Of a DNA stretch of 64,000 nt, positions 23,721-36,665 are shown one piece after another. A program made the translations under genes and the position numbers. How positions within the stretch are numbered: the stretch's first letter is position 1; each line of letters opens with the position of its first letter. The stretch is from positions 5,854,475-5,918,474 of the forward strand of contig NC_135554.1 in assembly GCF_964340395.1 (NCBI RefSeq), read 5' to 3'. The notes below the pieces were generated by a model that saw only the letters and a list, made by a program, of their open reading frames with translations, was not told the origin of the DNA and did no database searches. Source of the stretch: Glandiceps talaboti (Eukaryota > Hemichordata > Enteropneusta > Spengelidae).

Positions 23721-24734
23721 ATGTGATTGTATTATAATTGTGTAATACAACAATCATGTAGGTTTATAATTCAAAACTCAAATGTTTAAACTTAATCATG
23801 CATAATACTTGTTACAGCTATTTGTTTCAAAGAAAGTAAAGCATCTCTCAAAATGCTTTCCCTTGTTTTAATGTTGAACTTTTATAACAGGTATAATTTT
23901 AACATAAAAAGACGTATTTATTGAACTTCTGAATTATGGTTACAGCAATCTGTAAAAGCAGTAATTATGTTGATATTTTCACCGTAATTTACTCCTGTAA
24001 CACACATCATAGAGCTAGATATTGTAAATATCCATAGGACATGTTTAAATAAACACTCAAATTTTAGACGTCTCAATACTTAGGCTCAGGCAGATGTTTA
24101 TTCACTCTCTGTATGCAGAGCCATAGACAATTACACTTATGTTATTTCTTTGTCCGTTCTCCATTTTCAAAAAATAAATTTGAAATATTGCCAACTTTAA
24201 ACAAGTATTAGGGAAATGTTGTATGTATTTACTATCCAAATCAAATTCTTCATAATTTGGAACTTACCACAATTTGCTATGGTTTCAAACGCTATTACTG
24301 TGATCTTAATGCTGATTTGGGACATTGATTTTTTGGTGTTGATATTATTTGTGGGTATTTATTTTGCGATTTTTTTCAAATCAGATATTGAATTCACCAA
24401 CAACGATGTTAATGAAAATTTTCAATGAAATTAAGTTTTTAATACAAGTCTACACAATAAAACATGCATACATACATACATACATACATACATACATACA
24501 TACATACATACATACATACATACATACATACAATCAAGTAAAGTCTAATCTCTTTGAAAAACAATAGCAAGTAACTTCTTTATAACTATGCAAAAAGGGG
24601 ACAAGAATGTAAGATGTTTATTAGAATTTGGTCGTGAACATATAGTCACCTAATGAAGTGATAGACAATACTCAATGGTATGGATGAAGAAGTTTGTTAA
24701 TAATTTCAGTTTTGAATGAGTGTTACGTCATTAG
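23721..24734. other. Gene-free stretch with CATA microsatellite
   Basis: No supported gene. A CATA microsatellite is at about 24463-24532. The section at about 23990-24080 resembles the downstream block of 6300-6400. Confidence 0.4.
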
Positions 24735-25330
24735 CTTCTTTCGTGCAATCACTTTTGAGTCACCCATTATCTAAATGTTTGAATCATCGACCTTAAGTTA
24801 TCAATTGTGGCAATGGTCATCTATTTAATACTGAGAGGGAAAGAGATCATGTCACTATATCCATAATTTGTGAATACTAAATATTGATACCTCTCAATAT
24901 TGATTTGTGATTCATTTTGATGATTAGTTTTAATGTATCACGGTCCGAATGAATTATTGTCAGTACCTGTAGATATTGGCAACTTAACCCTATTTCTGAA
25001 AGGCCGTTCCCAGTTATTCTTGTGGAAGGGGTCGCATAATGAAATTCTTAGAGGGGAGAACTCACACAAGCCGTCATTAGTAATTATATCTCCTCTAGCT
25101 TATCCAATTCCACACCTAGCTGTAATTTCGGTAAATATGGATTATTCACTGCAATTAATTATCAGTATACTGATTACGTGTAGTCAGGTAACGAAGCATA
25201 TTACATGACCCAACTATGCCACTCAATGTAAACGATGATTTGTTTTATCCCTCAACATTACTTGAAGCTTACCCAGCGATGCCTCATAGATGTACAAGGA
25301 CGAATGAATTATAAGAAATAACCAGACTGT
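24735..25330 (-). pseudogene. Decayed LRR gene relic, copy D
   Basis: No long frame survives, but the nucleotides follow the C-terminal half of the LRR genes in order. Examples are GAGTCACC near 24751, GATACCTCTCAATAT at about 24886, CTGTAGATATTGGCAACTT at 24968-24986, GTTATTCTTGTGGAAGGG at 25013-25030 and the CTTGAAGCTTA block near 25260. About 25730-25810 resembles the intron region of copy C (18355-18440). It is the oldest copy of the family here. Confidence 0.7.
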
Positions 25331-26929
25331 AGTACCTTATGTTTACAATATCTCATTGGAACTCAAATTATCTGCAACGTCAATGCGACATCCGAAACAA
25401 GAAAGTGGTTTGTGAGTAATGTAATTTGATATTATGCTACGTATATGTTTAAATTGTATCAGCTCATCAGATAATTGACAAATGTCAGCAAGAAAACGTT
25501 ACATATGTAAGAAGATGTAGATACTGTAATCGTTCACAATTCAGGCCAAAAACATTTTGAGATCTCACCTAAAAATGTGTTATTTTGCCGCTCAATTTTA
25601 CAGTGTTTCTTTTATATATCATCGCTTTAATTTTCACCGTTTGTTTCATGGTGCAAATACAACAAATTTAACACGATTACGATTTATTTGTTGTTTTCAA
25701 TACGGTATAAAATATAGATAACTGTATAATGTATTCGCCGCATTTTTTCTGCCATGCTAGGGGGTCAATAATATGACTGTCCCTCTACCTGATTAATTTT
25801 ATATCAGGACAGGTATCGTAACACAGTCATCATAAAAATGAAAATATAGTAGCAATTTTGGTTGAATTTTTGACGATTTTGTGCAGAGATTATCCAATAT
25901 TTAAGTCTAAGGGACTGGACATAAACTACAGGTGGGAGGGGGTGTTTTAAAAAGACCGAGGCATGACAAATATAGACCCCACCCCTCGTTGCACATAAAA
26001 TCCTCACCCACACCTCGTGACCTTTCCCCCCTCGACAAATCTAATGAGTTCACAAATACAATTCAACACACTAACTTTTCCTGAAACTGCATTTTTACTG
26101 TAACACATAGTACTGTCAGAAGTAATAAAGGGAAGGAAACTCCAAACACCATCAATATTAAATAGGTGTATGACTTTAATTTGTGTTTACCATCAAGTGT
26201 GATGATAAAGCAATTTCCAAAGCTAGTTCAAATTTGATTATTTTGTTTGGTATAATAAATTGGTTTAAAGGGCACTCAGAGGTTTATCACGGTTATTGCA
26301 GGGAAGACATTGGCGATACGTCCCTGGGTCAATACTTAGTTAACTCTTGTTTTAAGACTTTCGGATCGGCTGTTGGGTCCTTTATCAGTCGCAGTTCTGT
26401 CTAATGAGACAGTTTTCTTGCATATGTTAAGCTTCAATTGTAATTTTCTTCATCAAACAAGGATGCTAGTATTTGGACCATAATAAGACCTGACGTTAGT
26501 TTTCAACAGAAAATGTTTTTATTTCATTTCAATTCACTCGAGAACATTATTTTATTACTAAAATGCGACATGATGCAATAACTACATCAATAAATAAATA
26601 AATAACACAGATTACGTAATTGTTGCTGAGAAATAGATGTAATACACTATTTGTTATCGAGTCAGCTGGTTTGATTTAGTTCTTTGATGATCGTCACTAA
26701 TATAGCTTTAGTATGTAGAGATTGTTGTGACTTTTCTTACTTATATAATTTACAATTTAACACAATTCTTCTGAATGCAAAATCCAGAAATATAATAACG
26801 TAGTATATGTTTGTTTCTATAATTAATGAAATATGATAACATATATTACAATAACAAAATACGTTCTATGGTTAATACCTTTGAGAAAAGTACTATTTCA
26901 AACCACGGTCTCCTCGATCCCTTCTTATA

Positions 26930-26994
<65 letters not shown>

Positions 26995-27272
26995 GCATGT
27001 CTGTCCGACCGACCGACCAACTGTCTGCTTGTTTGTCAATTTCTCTGGCTTTGTCTCTTTCCCTGTCTTCTTCACTCTCTCTATCATTCTGTTTGTTTGT
27101 TTGTTTGTTTGTTTGTTTGTTTGTGTGAGTGTGCGTCTGTCTGTCTGTCTCTCTCTCTGTCTGTCTGTCTTGTATGTATGTATGTATGTATGTATGTATG
27201 TATGTATGTATGTATGTACATGTATGTATGTATGTATGTATGTATGTATGTATGTATATGTGTATATGTATG

Positions 27273-27304
<32 letters not shown>

Positions 27305-27864
27305 TGTATGTATGTATGTCGCGTGTTTTTGTTATTTTGTTATTTTCTTAAATGACATTCTTCAATAGCTATATGTTATATACTCTGGATATACTTCCCG
27401 ACAGTTTGCTATTTCCTTTCTTATTCCACCAAGCATTGTCCTGGCGATGACAGATGCGGAAGAAAACCTTATTCAAATTTGACGTAGTGAGACATGGGAA
27501 TATTAGTGCATGTAATGGGACCAGTAGCTATGTCTTTATGGTATTAACATATTTGATTAAATTCGTCATAGGTACGCCATCCGTGGGACAATACTTTCCA
27601 ATTTTATTACAAATTGATTGTCAACATACTGTTGTCCCTTTCCTGATTTATTAAACAATACTCGATTAAATAGACGAAGGAGTTTCTTATTTTGTCACTT
27701 GAAAGAGTGGTTTCTGAAAAGCTACCTTCGTTTAGTAACATGTAAGTCATTCTCTAGGATATAAAAGCTCAATATATACTGGAGTGAAAAGGCTTACATA
27801 TTAATCGATTGCTGAGTAGGTGAAGGGATATTATTCTCCGTGTGAAATTTAATGCCATCAGCTT
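25331..27864. other. Gene-free stretch with long microsatellites
   Basis: No gene is recognised. Simple repeats include (CTGT)n at about 26931-26992, (TTTG)n at about 27090-27124 and (TGTA)n at about 27171-27320. Frames reading cysteine-valine-methionine-tyrosine strings come from these repeats and are not genes. Confidence 0.6.
26929..27320. repeat. Compound tetranucleotide microsatellite cluster
   Basis: Successive CTGT, TTTG and GTAT runs with short interruptions over about 390 bp. It is the second largest simple-repeat cluster in the window. Confidence 0.9.
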
Positions 27865-28515
27865 TTCGGGCAATTGATACATTTTCACCTCGGTCGAAAA
27901 CTCCCTGTAAAGGAATTAGATTCTGAAATTACTTACATTTATCATTTCATGGTGTATATTGTCATGTCTACTTCGTTCTACAGAATGTATTCGAGAGTGT
28001 CTTGCTCGAATACTGCTTGACTGAAATAAAACAAAAACGTGTTGTCTCATATTTCTGAACACTAGTAAATGCCAACTGATCGAAAACATGATACTTCGAG
28101 TGGAAACTCTCGTTTCAGGTTCTGTAATTCTCATGATCAAATAAGTAATAGATGCATCCGAGGATAAGGTAGCTGTTTAGTCCAAGGTCATTACACGTCA
28201 TTACAATACTTGTACGGAATGCTTTTCACTCAGGACAGGATGACGTCACGAGAATGGCCAATTTGTCAAAGTGGACACTGGGAAGCACTGTGTCCAAGGG
28301 CGAAATGGTGAGATCTATGAACGTGATATTGGAAGCCAACCCGATTTTACAGTTATACCAAACACATTTTTAAAAATGGTATAAATCAATTGTCATATTT
28401 ATGTTATCATTAGAAATTGCTATGCTGTTTGATTGGCCCTTTCCTTTAATACGCCAGGGGTCGTGAAGAGACACGTTCGTATTCGCTTTGAGTCACCGAG
28501 TGTCTTGTTTTGTAG
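27865..28515. repeat. LRR-gene downstream (3') module, copy E
   Basis: Homologous to 15815-16265, with the same landmarks in the same order. It directly follows the 3' end of LRR copy E. Confidence 0.6.
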
Positions 28516-28517
28516 AT

Positions 28518-30349
28518 TCACAGTGAAGCATCCTGGAATAGCATCAATCTCAAATCACCAAATTGGGGTAATGGTCTGCAATATGCAACTGGCGACACGA
28601 AGCAACCGTGACGAACCTTTAGTTGATGATCAATTTTGATACCTCTCAATACTGATTGGTGGATCCTTCTGAGGGTTGGTTCTAATGTATCAGCGTCCCA
28701 AAGAAAAATGGTCAACACTTGTAGATATGGGCAACTTATTCCTAATACCAAGAGACCCTTGCTGGTTATTCTAGTGAAGGGTGCCCCCAGTAAATGTAAT
28801 TCTTCTAGGGGACAGTTTACAGCCAGCTCACGTAAACCTTCGTCACTTATCGTATCTTCTCCTGATTGCTCATCATGACCATAGGCCCCATCTATCTGTA
28901 ATTTCTTAAAATGTGAACAATTTAAAGCGAAACTTCTGAGCAATCTCTTATCAATGTAACTGTTATTTGTCGCGAATTCACGAAGCATGATGCATGACTC
29001 AACTATGTCTATCAACCAGTTTTTAACCATCTCAGAGTCTTTGATGTGTGGGTCGTGATTTGACTCGCAAGAGGGATTAATATTTATATTACACATTAAA
29101 TTCAAACGATGTATCATATTTGATCTGTTCTTATCTTTGAACATTCCTTGAAGCTTATCTAGTGAAGTTTCATAGAAACAACAAAGGGTCAAGGATGACA
29201 GATTTATACAATGATCCACGATACATGACATCACAGTTTGCTCCAGTTCAGGTTCTTCGTCATCAAGACAAGGAAAATTAAGATTCTTTAATCGTGGTCC
29301 AAGCTGAGTAAAAACAGCCTGTGCTGACTCTACTTCAAAAAGGTGCATTGGAATACAAAGTTCTTGAGGGTTGAGGGTCCTATGCGCGGCATGAGTTTAA
29401 ATGTTCTCATGTTCCTAGGCAAATACAATATATCCCGGTCATCTTCAGTCTGGTCGAGTAAACATGGTAAAATCACTAAATTCTGTAATTGTTGACAATT
29501 CTCCTTAAACTGTAGTATGATAGAAGAACTATGGAATGGAACAGCCTGCCAAGGATCCTCACCCCAAATGTCGTCACACTGAAGTATTAATGAAATTATA
29601 TTTGGGCAATATCGTGCTATGTATCCGAAAGTATCTTGGTGAAGTTGTACTTGACCGTCGACAACGAACATCTTTAGTTTTACACCGATGTATTTAACAG
29701 TGTTGATAATGGCCCCATTCCACTTTACAACTTGAACTCGTTCAGGAAAAAAAATAGAATTGGCATCTTTCATGTCTAAATATTTCATTGTTAAATTGTT
29801 CAAACTGCTATTATGTTGTACTACGCTTTCCATGCCCTTTGTAAAGCTGTCAAACAGCATTGTCGTATTAACACGAATCATGAATTCCACGAGATTACGA
29901 CTTTTGATCTCTGAGAGGAAATTACATGACTTCATATCAATAAACTGTATCTCAAGAACTTCTAGATCACGCTGCTTTTCAAGTAATCTTTTCAATAACC
30001 TCTCCCGTTTAGCTTTCCCGCAATTCGGTTTTGACTTCATATAGGGAAAACGATTACTATTGCCAATTCGAAGACTTCGTAATGTGCATGGAGTCTCAGC
30101 AAGACGTTTTCTAACCTTATTAGTTGCTTCTGGACGTGTGCATAACTTCACATTTTTTAACTCTGGAACAAACAGAGATTTGTTGATGACTGGAACATAT
30201 TCTTTAGTGATCATGTCACGCCCAGACTGCGTCTGCAGTACGACCTCTTTCAGCCTGGTTGGTAATCGTTCCCTGACCACATGGCATAATATTGGTAGGT
30301 GGTCAGTGAGAGATTTCAGAGCCAGATCTTGTAGACTTCCTATAATCAT
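28518..30349 (-). pseudogene. VHL-box-like LRR gene, copy E, frameshifted
   Basis: An ATG at 30349 follows an acceptor (CCCTTACAG; exon starts at 30351). Residues 5-14 (SLQDLALKSL) are a BC-box, and LPTRLKEVV repeats the Cul2-box pattern. The frame runs 339 codons to 29330. Homology then continues in another frame, 29348 to 28518, with ELCIPMHLFEVE-type sequence through ISDEGLRELAVNCPLEEL and the C-terminal FQDASL. Alignment with copy C near 29365-29400 shows a net 43-bp deletion, which explains the shift. As it stands it would give a truncated protein without the C-terminal LRRs. The first intron contains a full Tx1-type LINE. Confidence 0.82.
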
Positions 30350-30350
30350 T

Positions 30351-30576
30351 TCTGTAAGGGAAGTAGTATCTTAAGATTTTGATCAAGACATACAATCGTA
30401 GCAAGCAATGAGCATATTGATGCCTCTCGAAAAAATTTTTATTTTCGACATTAATTCTACCAGGTTTAAAAGTAGTCCACTGCTTAGAATTTTAGATGTT
30501 TCTTTGTTCATGCAAATATGTCATTACATCATTTCCATTTGTTTAGTTAACATTGCATTATGGAATATGTGCAGCA

Positions 30577-30607
<31 letters not shown>

Positions 30608-30626
30608 AAGAAGAAGAAGAAGAAGA
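30351..30626 (-). other. Proximal first intron of copy E and GAA microsatellite
   Basis: Non-coding, homologous to 18139-18340. It ends in an (AAG)n run (about 30578-30626), which is the right half of the target of the Tx1-type LINE as read on the minus strand. Confidence 0.55.
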
Positions 30627-30937
30627 TTTTTGATTTTTAAATAAAACGTTTATTGCTGATCCCTACTGCTAAAATTACATTACAATGGAAATAGGGTGTC
30701 ATACGAATAAACGGAAAGGTTTCACGATCTATCAAATTTTATATGGAGTTAATACATTTAATATTTTGCATTCAAACGTCGATTTATCTTCAGTCGATTA
30801 ACTTCATTCAATATTTTGTTTTCCACCAGTTTTATCTTCATTCAATATTTTGTTTTCAATTTCTGTTCTATCTTCAGTTGAACATACGTTGTAATTGATG
30901 TTGAGATTTCTGAAAGAAAGCAGAATTCGTTAGGTGT

Positions 30938-30982
30938 ATGTATGTATGTATGTATGTATGTATGTATGTATGTATGTATGTA
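30938..30982. repeat. TATG microsatellite in LINE 3' UTR
   Basis: An uninterrupted run of GTAT units inside the 3' untranslated region of the Tx1-type element. It is either part of this lineage or a later expansion. Confidence 0.85.
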
Positions 30983-31117
30983 CATCTTAAAACTATGTCA
31001 CAAAGCACTGATCTGTGGATGCCAGTATGATTTGACTTCATCTGTCATGTCACACCTACATCCACAGACCCCATAAGGAGTACGGTGCCCAGAGTGAATT
31101 GTGACAGGGACGGGAGC

Positions 31118-34100
31118 TTAGATTAAGATTTTCAGTTCTCCGTCGCATGATACACTACAAAGAGTTTCATTATGTTCCCACATCAGTTTAAAGTAATCGG
31201 TATGGTTTGCTGATGTGTTAAGTTGGTATTCTGTCTTAATCTTTCTTTGTACACGGGAACGAAAAATGTCAATAGGATTAGTTTGAGTTTTGTTCTTTAA
31301 TTTATTCCAGCGACTTAAATGAATAGATAATTTGACAGTGCAGGTGAGAAAAAGATATATTCTATATACTTGTTTATTAACAAAATGTGGAGAGTTTTTT
31401 GAGTATCTAGGGATCAGTATGTACCACCATAATGGAAGCGTGTTTTCTCTTTCTAGAAGTTTCATTACCACATTATTGTAGAGTTGCAGGACAGGTTGGA
31501 TATGCTTGCATTCTAAAAAGACGTGTAACAGTGTGTCTTTTTCATCGCAAAAGGGACAGTTTGAATGGTTCTGAAGTTTGCAATGTAGTAAGAAGGAGCC
31601 TGTTGGATATGCTGCATGGAAGAGGCGCCACATGAAATCGCCTTCACGTTTTGATATCGGTCTTCTGTAGCAAGCTTTGAAGTTAGGCTTAAGACTATTT
31701 GGTATGCTGAGTATATCTCGCCATACTGTATCTAGGGCTTGAGGGTTTCTGCGATGGTGCATGCAAACAGTGAGGAATTTGTAAATTGAGCCTTTCTCTA
31801 TTTTGTAGAGAGGGAGGTTAAGGTCATCAGATTCATAAAGGTCAAAACTATAGTATGTAGGCAATGGATCTACAGAAGGCTGTGTTACATCAATATGTTG
31901 ATTAATTTTGTCTTTCCATTCTTTGGGTATAGCTTTGTGGATAATTTCAATTGTAAGGTCGAGAATTCTTTTTGAATGTATATTGATGTTTCTGTGTAGT
32001 CTCTCGTTGGTATACCATTGTTTTGTTTCATTATCAATCAAATCTTTGATGTGTGTAATACCTCCTTCTACCAAGTGGTGTAAGTAGAAGGGTTCACGGC
32101 GTATTGGGTGTAAGATCAACGGATTATGAAACAGGGGTTCATCTAAAATGTCATTAATCGTTTCTGGATTTCCTTTTCTCTTAAAGTTGAATTGTTCCCA
32201 ACAAGAGAGAATGTCTTGATAAAAGGGGGGAATGTGTTGAAGTGGATATTTAAATTTGGTGACAAGTAGCTGTTTACAGTAATTTAAGTTGCCTACTTTA
32301 CTGAAATAGAAGTCAGTGAAATCGAAATTAGGGTGTTTACTATTAGTGTATAAATACCTCTGTAAATACTGTAATCTGAATGCCTGTATTCTAGAGGGAA
32401 TGTGGGTTAATCCCAGTCCTCCCCTTTCAATAGGAAGATGTAGAACATCTGCTGTCACCCAGTGGTGACCTTGCCATGTAAAATCTAGGAAGGTTTTTTG
32501 GAGATATTCAACGAGTTCTTTGGGGGGACACAGACACCTGAATTTATGATTGAGTTTTGAAGCTATTAATTGGTTTATGACATGTATACGTCCATGATAA
32601 GACATGATTTCGGCAAATCTGGCCCACCATTCCAGTTTTGTTTGGACGCTGTGACCGAGTTCACTCCAGTTTTTATTTACGTAATCATCGGAATTTCCAA
32701 GGTAGATTCCCAGTAATTTTAACCCCTCATTATTCCATTTTAGCCACATGGGGGCGTCTTTACGACATTGCCAGTTGCCGCACCACAATCCTTCAGATTT
32801 ACCAACATTCACTTTAGCATTAGTAGCTTTTTCATAGATATCAATCCATTTGTTAAGTTTTGTAAAGTCGTCCTCTTGTGTTACAAGAAGTTCGACATCG
32901 TCGGCGTAGGCCGATAAAAGGACATTACGTTGTGTGTGGGGTAGACTGAGACCTTTCATTTCACTTTTTGTGCGTATTTTGTGCAAAAAGGGTTCTAATG
33001 CGAGGATGTATAATTGACCAGATAGGGAGCATCCTTGACGGATACCCCTTTTGAATTCGATTGGTGCTGTTAACATGTTGTTTACACGGACAAGACATTG
33101 TGCATTAGAGTAGATGAGTTGGATACAACGGGTAAAGTGTTCACCAAATCCGAAGGATTTCAATGTGTTCATTAAATATTTGTGGTTTACTCGATCAAAT
33201 GCTTTTTCTTGGTCGATTGCGACAATTCCAAGAGTTAATTGCGTTTGATTCGCGTAGCATATACTGTCTCTAAGAACATTTATGTTGTCTTCTATACTAC
33301 GAGTTGGTATGCTACACGTTTGATCGATATTGATAATACTCCCAAGTACATTGCGTAGTCGAAAAGATAGACATTTTGTGAATATCTTGTAATCACTGCA
33401 TAATAAACTTATTGGACGCCAGTTTTTCAGTAATGTGTTATCACCTTTCTTTGGGATCATACTTATTACTGCGCGACGGCAGGATTGTGGAAGTTCGCCA
33501 TCTTTTATAGAAGTGGAAAAGACATCAAGAAAGTCATGTTTAAAAGTTGACCAGAATGTTTTGTAGAATTCATTAGGAATGCCATCAATGCCAGGAGAGC
33601 GGTTATTTGAAAGGTGTTTGACTGCGGTTGTTAGTTCATCAAGTGTAATATCTGAGTCGCAGTAGTCTGAATCATCTTTACTTAGTTGAGGAAGGTTTTC
33701 TAGTAGTTTTTCTTGGTCTGTAGTGGAGGTGGGATCAGGTAGAAAGAGTTCTTGATAGAAGGAATGTGTGATTTTGCACATTTCATTTTGTTCATTAGTA
33801 ATAGTCTGGTCGCTTCTGCGGAGCTGGGTTATGGTTTTACGACTGTTTTTACGTTTTTCAAGCCTCGAGAAAAAATCACCAGACATATCATTTTCATGCA
33901 AAAGTTGTTGATGTGTTCGCACGGCTGCGCCTTTACTTTCAGATTGAATGTATGTTTTCAAAAGTTCTTTTTTGTCATTGTATATATTAACCAAATCGGG
34001 GTTTGTATTCATATTGTGTTCCATTTCTTTTAGTTCATGTTCAAGTTTATGTTTTGAATCTTTAAAGAGTTGACGTTTGTGAGTTGCGTATTGCTGTGTC

Positions 34101-34989
34101 AGCAGTTTTATTTTGTGTTTGCCAATGTCCCACCAGTGTTGTATTTTCGTAAATTCTGTTTTTGTATTCTGCCACTGTGTCCAAAAGTCACGGATGAGGT
34201 CGCAGTAGTAAGCGTCGTCAAGTAGGTCGGTATTCATATACCAGACGGGAGAAGTGTTTTGAACTTTTGTGAGAGAGATTTTGATTTTCCCAATGGAGTG
34301 GTCTGAGAAGGCTTGTGCTCCAGTGAAAATGTCAGCGGTGTGTATGCGGGTAGAGAGATGTTTTGATATGTATCAATTCTTGCAGCTGTTGTGTTATCGC
34401 TTTTATGCCAAGTGTACTGTCTTGTGTTGCCTTGGTGATATCGCCACGCATCCACTAATTTAAATATGTGTGTTAATTTATCAAGGCAAAGAGAAGTGCG
34501 AGTATCCGGCTCTTTCTTACTCGAGCGGTCTATTCCAGGGTTTACGGTGCAGTTAAAGTCACCTCCAAGGATGATGGGGTCGTTATTTAACTCATTTAAA
34601 AGTTGTTTTAATTTTTGAAGGACATATAACCTTTCATTTCCGTCATTTGGTGCATATAGGTTAATAATGTGAAAAGAATTATCATTGACTTTGACATGAG
34701 CATGTAGAAGTCTTCCATTGACGATATTTTTTGTTGACAGAATATTTATATTTCTTTTGGGAGAGAAAAGAATTGCAACGCCAGCAGTATTAGTATTTGC
34801 GTGAGAAAAAACACACTGTCCTCTCCATGCAATACGCCAAGACGGTTCGTCGACAGGTATAGTGTGAGTTTCCTGTAGGAAGTGAAAATCGATCTCATGG
34901 TTATTCTTGAGGTAGGCAAAGATCTGATATCGTTTGAGTGAGTCGCGGCCTCCTCATAGATTGAATGTTGTGCAAGTTAGACTAACCAT
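31118..34989 (-). pseudogene. Tx1-type LINE ORF2 (endonuclease + reverse transcriptase), one stop and one frameshift
   Basis: ATG at 34989. The endonuclease part reads LQETH, NLYAPN, GGDFNC, DAWRYHQGNTRQYTW and RID, and the shifted frame supplies AFSDHSIGKI. A TGA at 34954-34956 replaces an expected arginine (FNL-stop-GGRD), and one frame change lies near 34370. The longest frame, starting at 34237, is 1039 residues. It contains RSPGIDGIP (213-221), IPKKG (261), NWRPISL (272), DQEKAFDRV (342), RQGCSLSGQLY (400), the catalytic YADD (444-447) and a Cx2Cx7Hx4C motif (894-910). Total coding length is near 1290 codons, as expected for the group. It would nick target DNA and copy the element RNA. 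Stop at 31118. Confidence 0.88.
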
Positions 34990-35054
34990 GATTGTGATGA
35001 GAAATGTGATGATGTGGTGTATAACCATGATATGTATAGAAGTGGTAAGAGAGC

Positions 35055-36665
35055 TCAGGAGGATGAACCTTTTGTAGTGAAACTAGTCACTTTCAGATGT
35101 TTGATTAACTTTGCTTTTATTTTATAGATTCTAGCTTTCTGTGATTTGGATATTTGTTCGTTATTACGGTAGTTTTTCAGACTGTGGATTAATTTTTTTA
35201 GATCTGGACAGAAGTCCACACTTCTCTCAACGATTTTTTTTGAGTACATTACATCGTTGAGGAATTCTCTGATTGAATCTGCTGGTAAAGTGTATTGTTG
35301 GCTTTGATCGCCTATTTGGGAGAATTCAGACATGTCAGACATAACTGATTCTGTATCATCTTCTTCTTGTGCATTTTCTTCGTTTATTGGGTTGGTACAT
35401 GATTGAATAGGAGAAAACAGGTCTTGTGAGTCGCCTATTGTAATGTCAGTATTGGGGAAAAGCTCTGACGCTCCAGGAATCGAAGAATCAGATAGTCCAA
35501 GGGAGAGGGGTTGAGACTGAGAGGATGAGGAAGTTGAAGATTCACAGAAGGAGGAAGGGAGAGAGGGTGGAGAGGGGAAGGGGGAAGGAGGGGTTCGTAC
35601 CCTCTCTTCAACGGATGAAACAGAGTCGTCTGTTTTTTGTGCGTCACTTTTATTACAGTCTTTAATGGTGTGTGTATCATTTGATATGTTGTCGTTGCCA
35701 TTGGTTACTTTGTCTGTGTTTTCTGTTGGTGTATTGATATTTTCATTTGTATCGTTACCACGAACGTCGATTGTTCGTGTTGTGTTGTTGTCCTCCATCA
35801 TGGTTACATCTGTGTTTTCTTGAGTGTCTGTATCAGTATTTACACGTTGCAATTGATCACCTGTGTGTACCTGTTTATCGGGATTGTCATTGGTAGTTTT
35901 GTTATTGTTGTTCGATCGAGTGTCATCTGTGTTGTCTTGTATATCGGTATTTGTGGTCACGTCGTTGGTATGTGTGTTGCTTGTGTCATTTGTTGTCTCT
36001 GTTTGATTATTCATGGTATCATTACGTGTGCTTTGGGTTTCATTCTGCTGTGTGTTGTCTTCGTTGACAGGTGTTTCTGTATTTTGACGGCAGTTTCGTT
36101 GTATGTGACCTGGCAACCCACATTTGTAACACCGAAAGTCGCCAGTTGTCATGTAGATTCGATATGCCCTGTTTTCATGTCTGACGTGGAAATGACCTTC
36201 CACTTCGTCTTTGTTGTGTAATAGCATGTATATTTGTCTGCGAAAAGATTGTATGTGTTTCAAGTTGTCTTTTCTACACCCCAACGGTATAGGTTTTAGG
36301 TCGCTGACCATTTTCCCATAAATAGAGAGTCCCCCCTTTAAAGTATCATTTGGGATAAAGGGTGGTACGCCCGAAAGAATTACTTTCGTTGCTGGTTTGA
36401 CGACGGGTTCAACGTTGACCCACGAACCGTCAATGGTTAGTCCATGCATACATACGGTGTCGACCCAAGTAACTGATTTGAAATAAACTATGATACTCCC
36501 GTTTGCACGAGAAGCAGCGATAATATTGCTTGCACCAACAATTTCGGCGATTTTCTCTACATAAGACTCGACTCTGAATCCGTCAATTGTTGCACACCTA
36601 ATACCATGTTTGCTGGTTAGACCTGCAAATGTATCACGTGTCTGGCTTGATGGCCAGGTAGCCAT
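35055..36665 (-). CDS. Tx1-type LINE ORF1 protein with CCHC zinc knuckle
   Basis: The frame is open from 36788 (577 residues), but the first 41 residues are hydrophobic and unlike this family. The second methionine (MATWPSSQ, 36665) is the likelier start, giving 536 residues. An RRM-like region precedes a single knuckle CYKCGLPGHIQRNC (Cx2Cx4Hx4C, residues 220-233 of the long frame). A low-complexity stretch rich in Asn, Thr and Asp follows, then a Ser/Pro-rich segment, an acidic region and a basic C-terminus. It would bind element RNA and form the transposition particle with ORF2 protein. No break is seen, unlike ORF2, which starts 66 bases downstream of the stop. Confidence 0.8.
   Translation of the reverse strand: MATWPSSQTRDTFAGLTSKHGIRCATIDGFRVESYVEKIAEIVGASNIIAASRANGSIIVYFKSVTWVDTVCMHGLTIDGSWVNVEPVVKPATKVILSGVPPFIPNDTLKGGLSIYGKMVSDLKPIPLGCRKDNLKHIQSFRRQIYMLLHNKDEVEGHFHVRHENRAYRIYMTTGDFRCYKCGLPGHIQRNCRQNTETPVNEDNTQQNETQSTRNDTMNNQTETTNDTSNTHTNDVTTNTDIQDNTDDTRSNNNNKTTNDNPDKQVHTGDQLQRVNTDTDTQENTDVTMMEDNNTTRTIDVRGNDTNENINTPTENTDKVTNGNDNISNDTHTIKDCNKSDAQKTDDSVSSVEERVRTPPSPFPSPPSLPSSFCESSTSSSSQSQPLSLGLSDSSIPGASELFPNTDITIGDSQDLFSPIQSCTNPINEENAQEEDDTESVMSDMSEFSQIGDQSQQYTLPADSIREFLNDVMYSKKIVERSVDFCPDLKKLIHSLKNYRNNEQISKSQKARIYKIKAKLIKHLKVTSFTTKGSSS

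Noticed and set aside
26826-27368. Long frames rich in Cys, Val, Met and Tyr
   Set aside because: They are translations of CTGT, TTTG and GTAT microsatellites in every frame.
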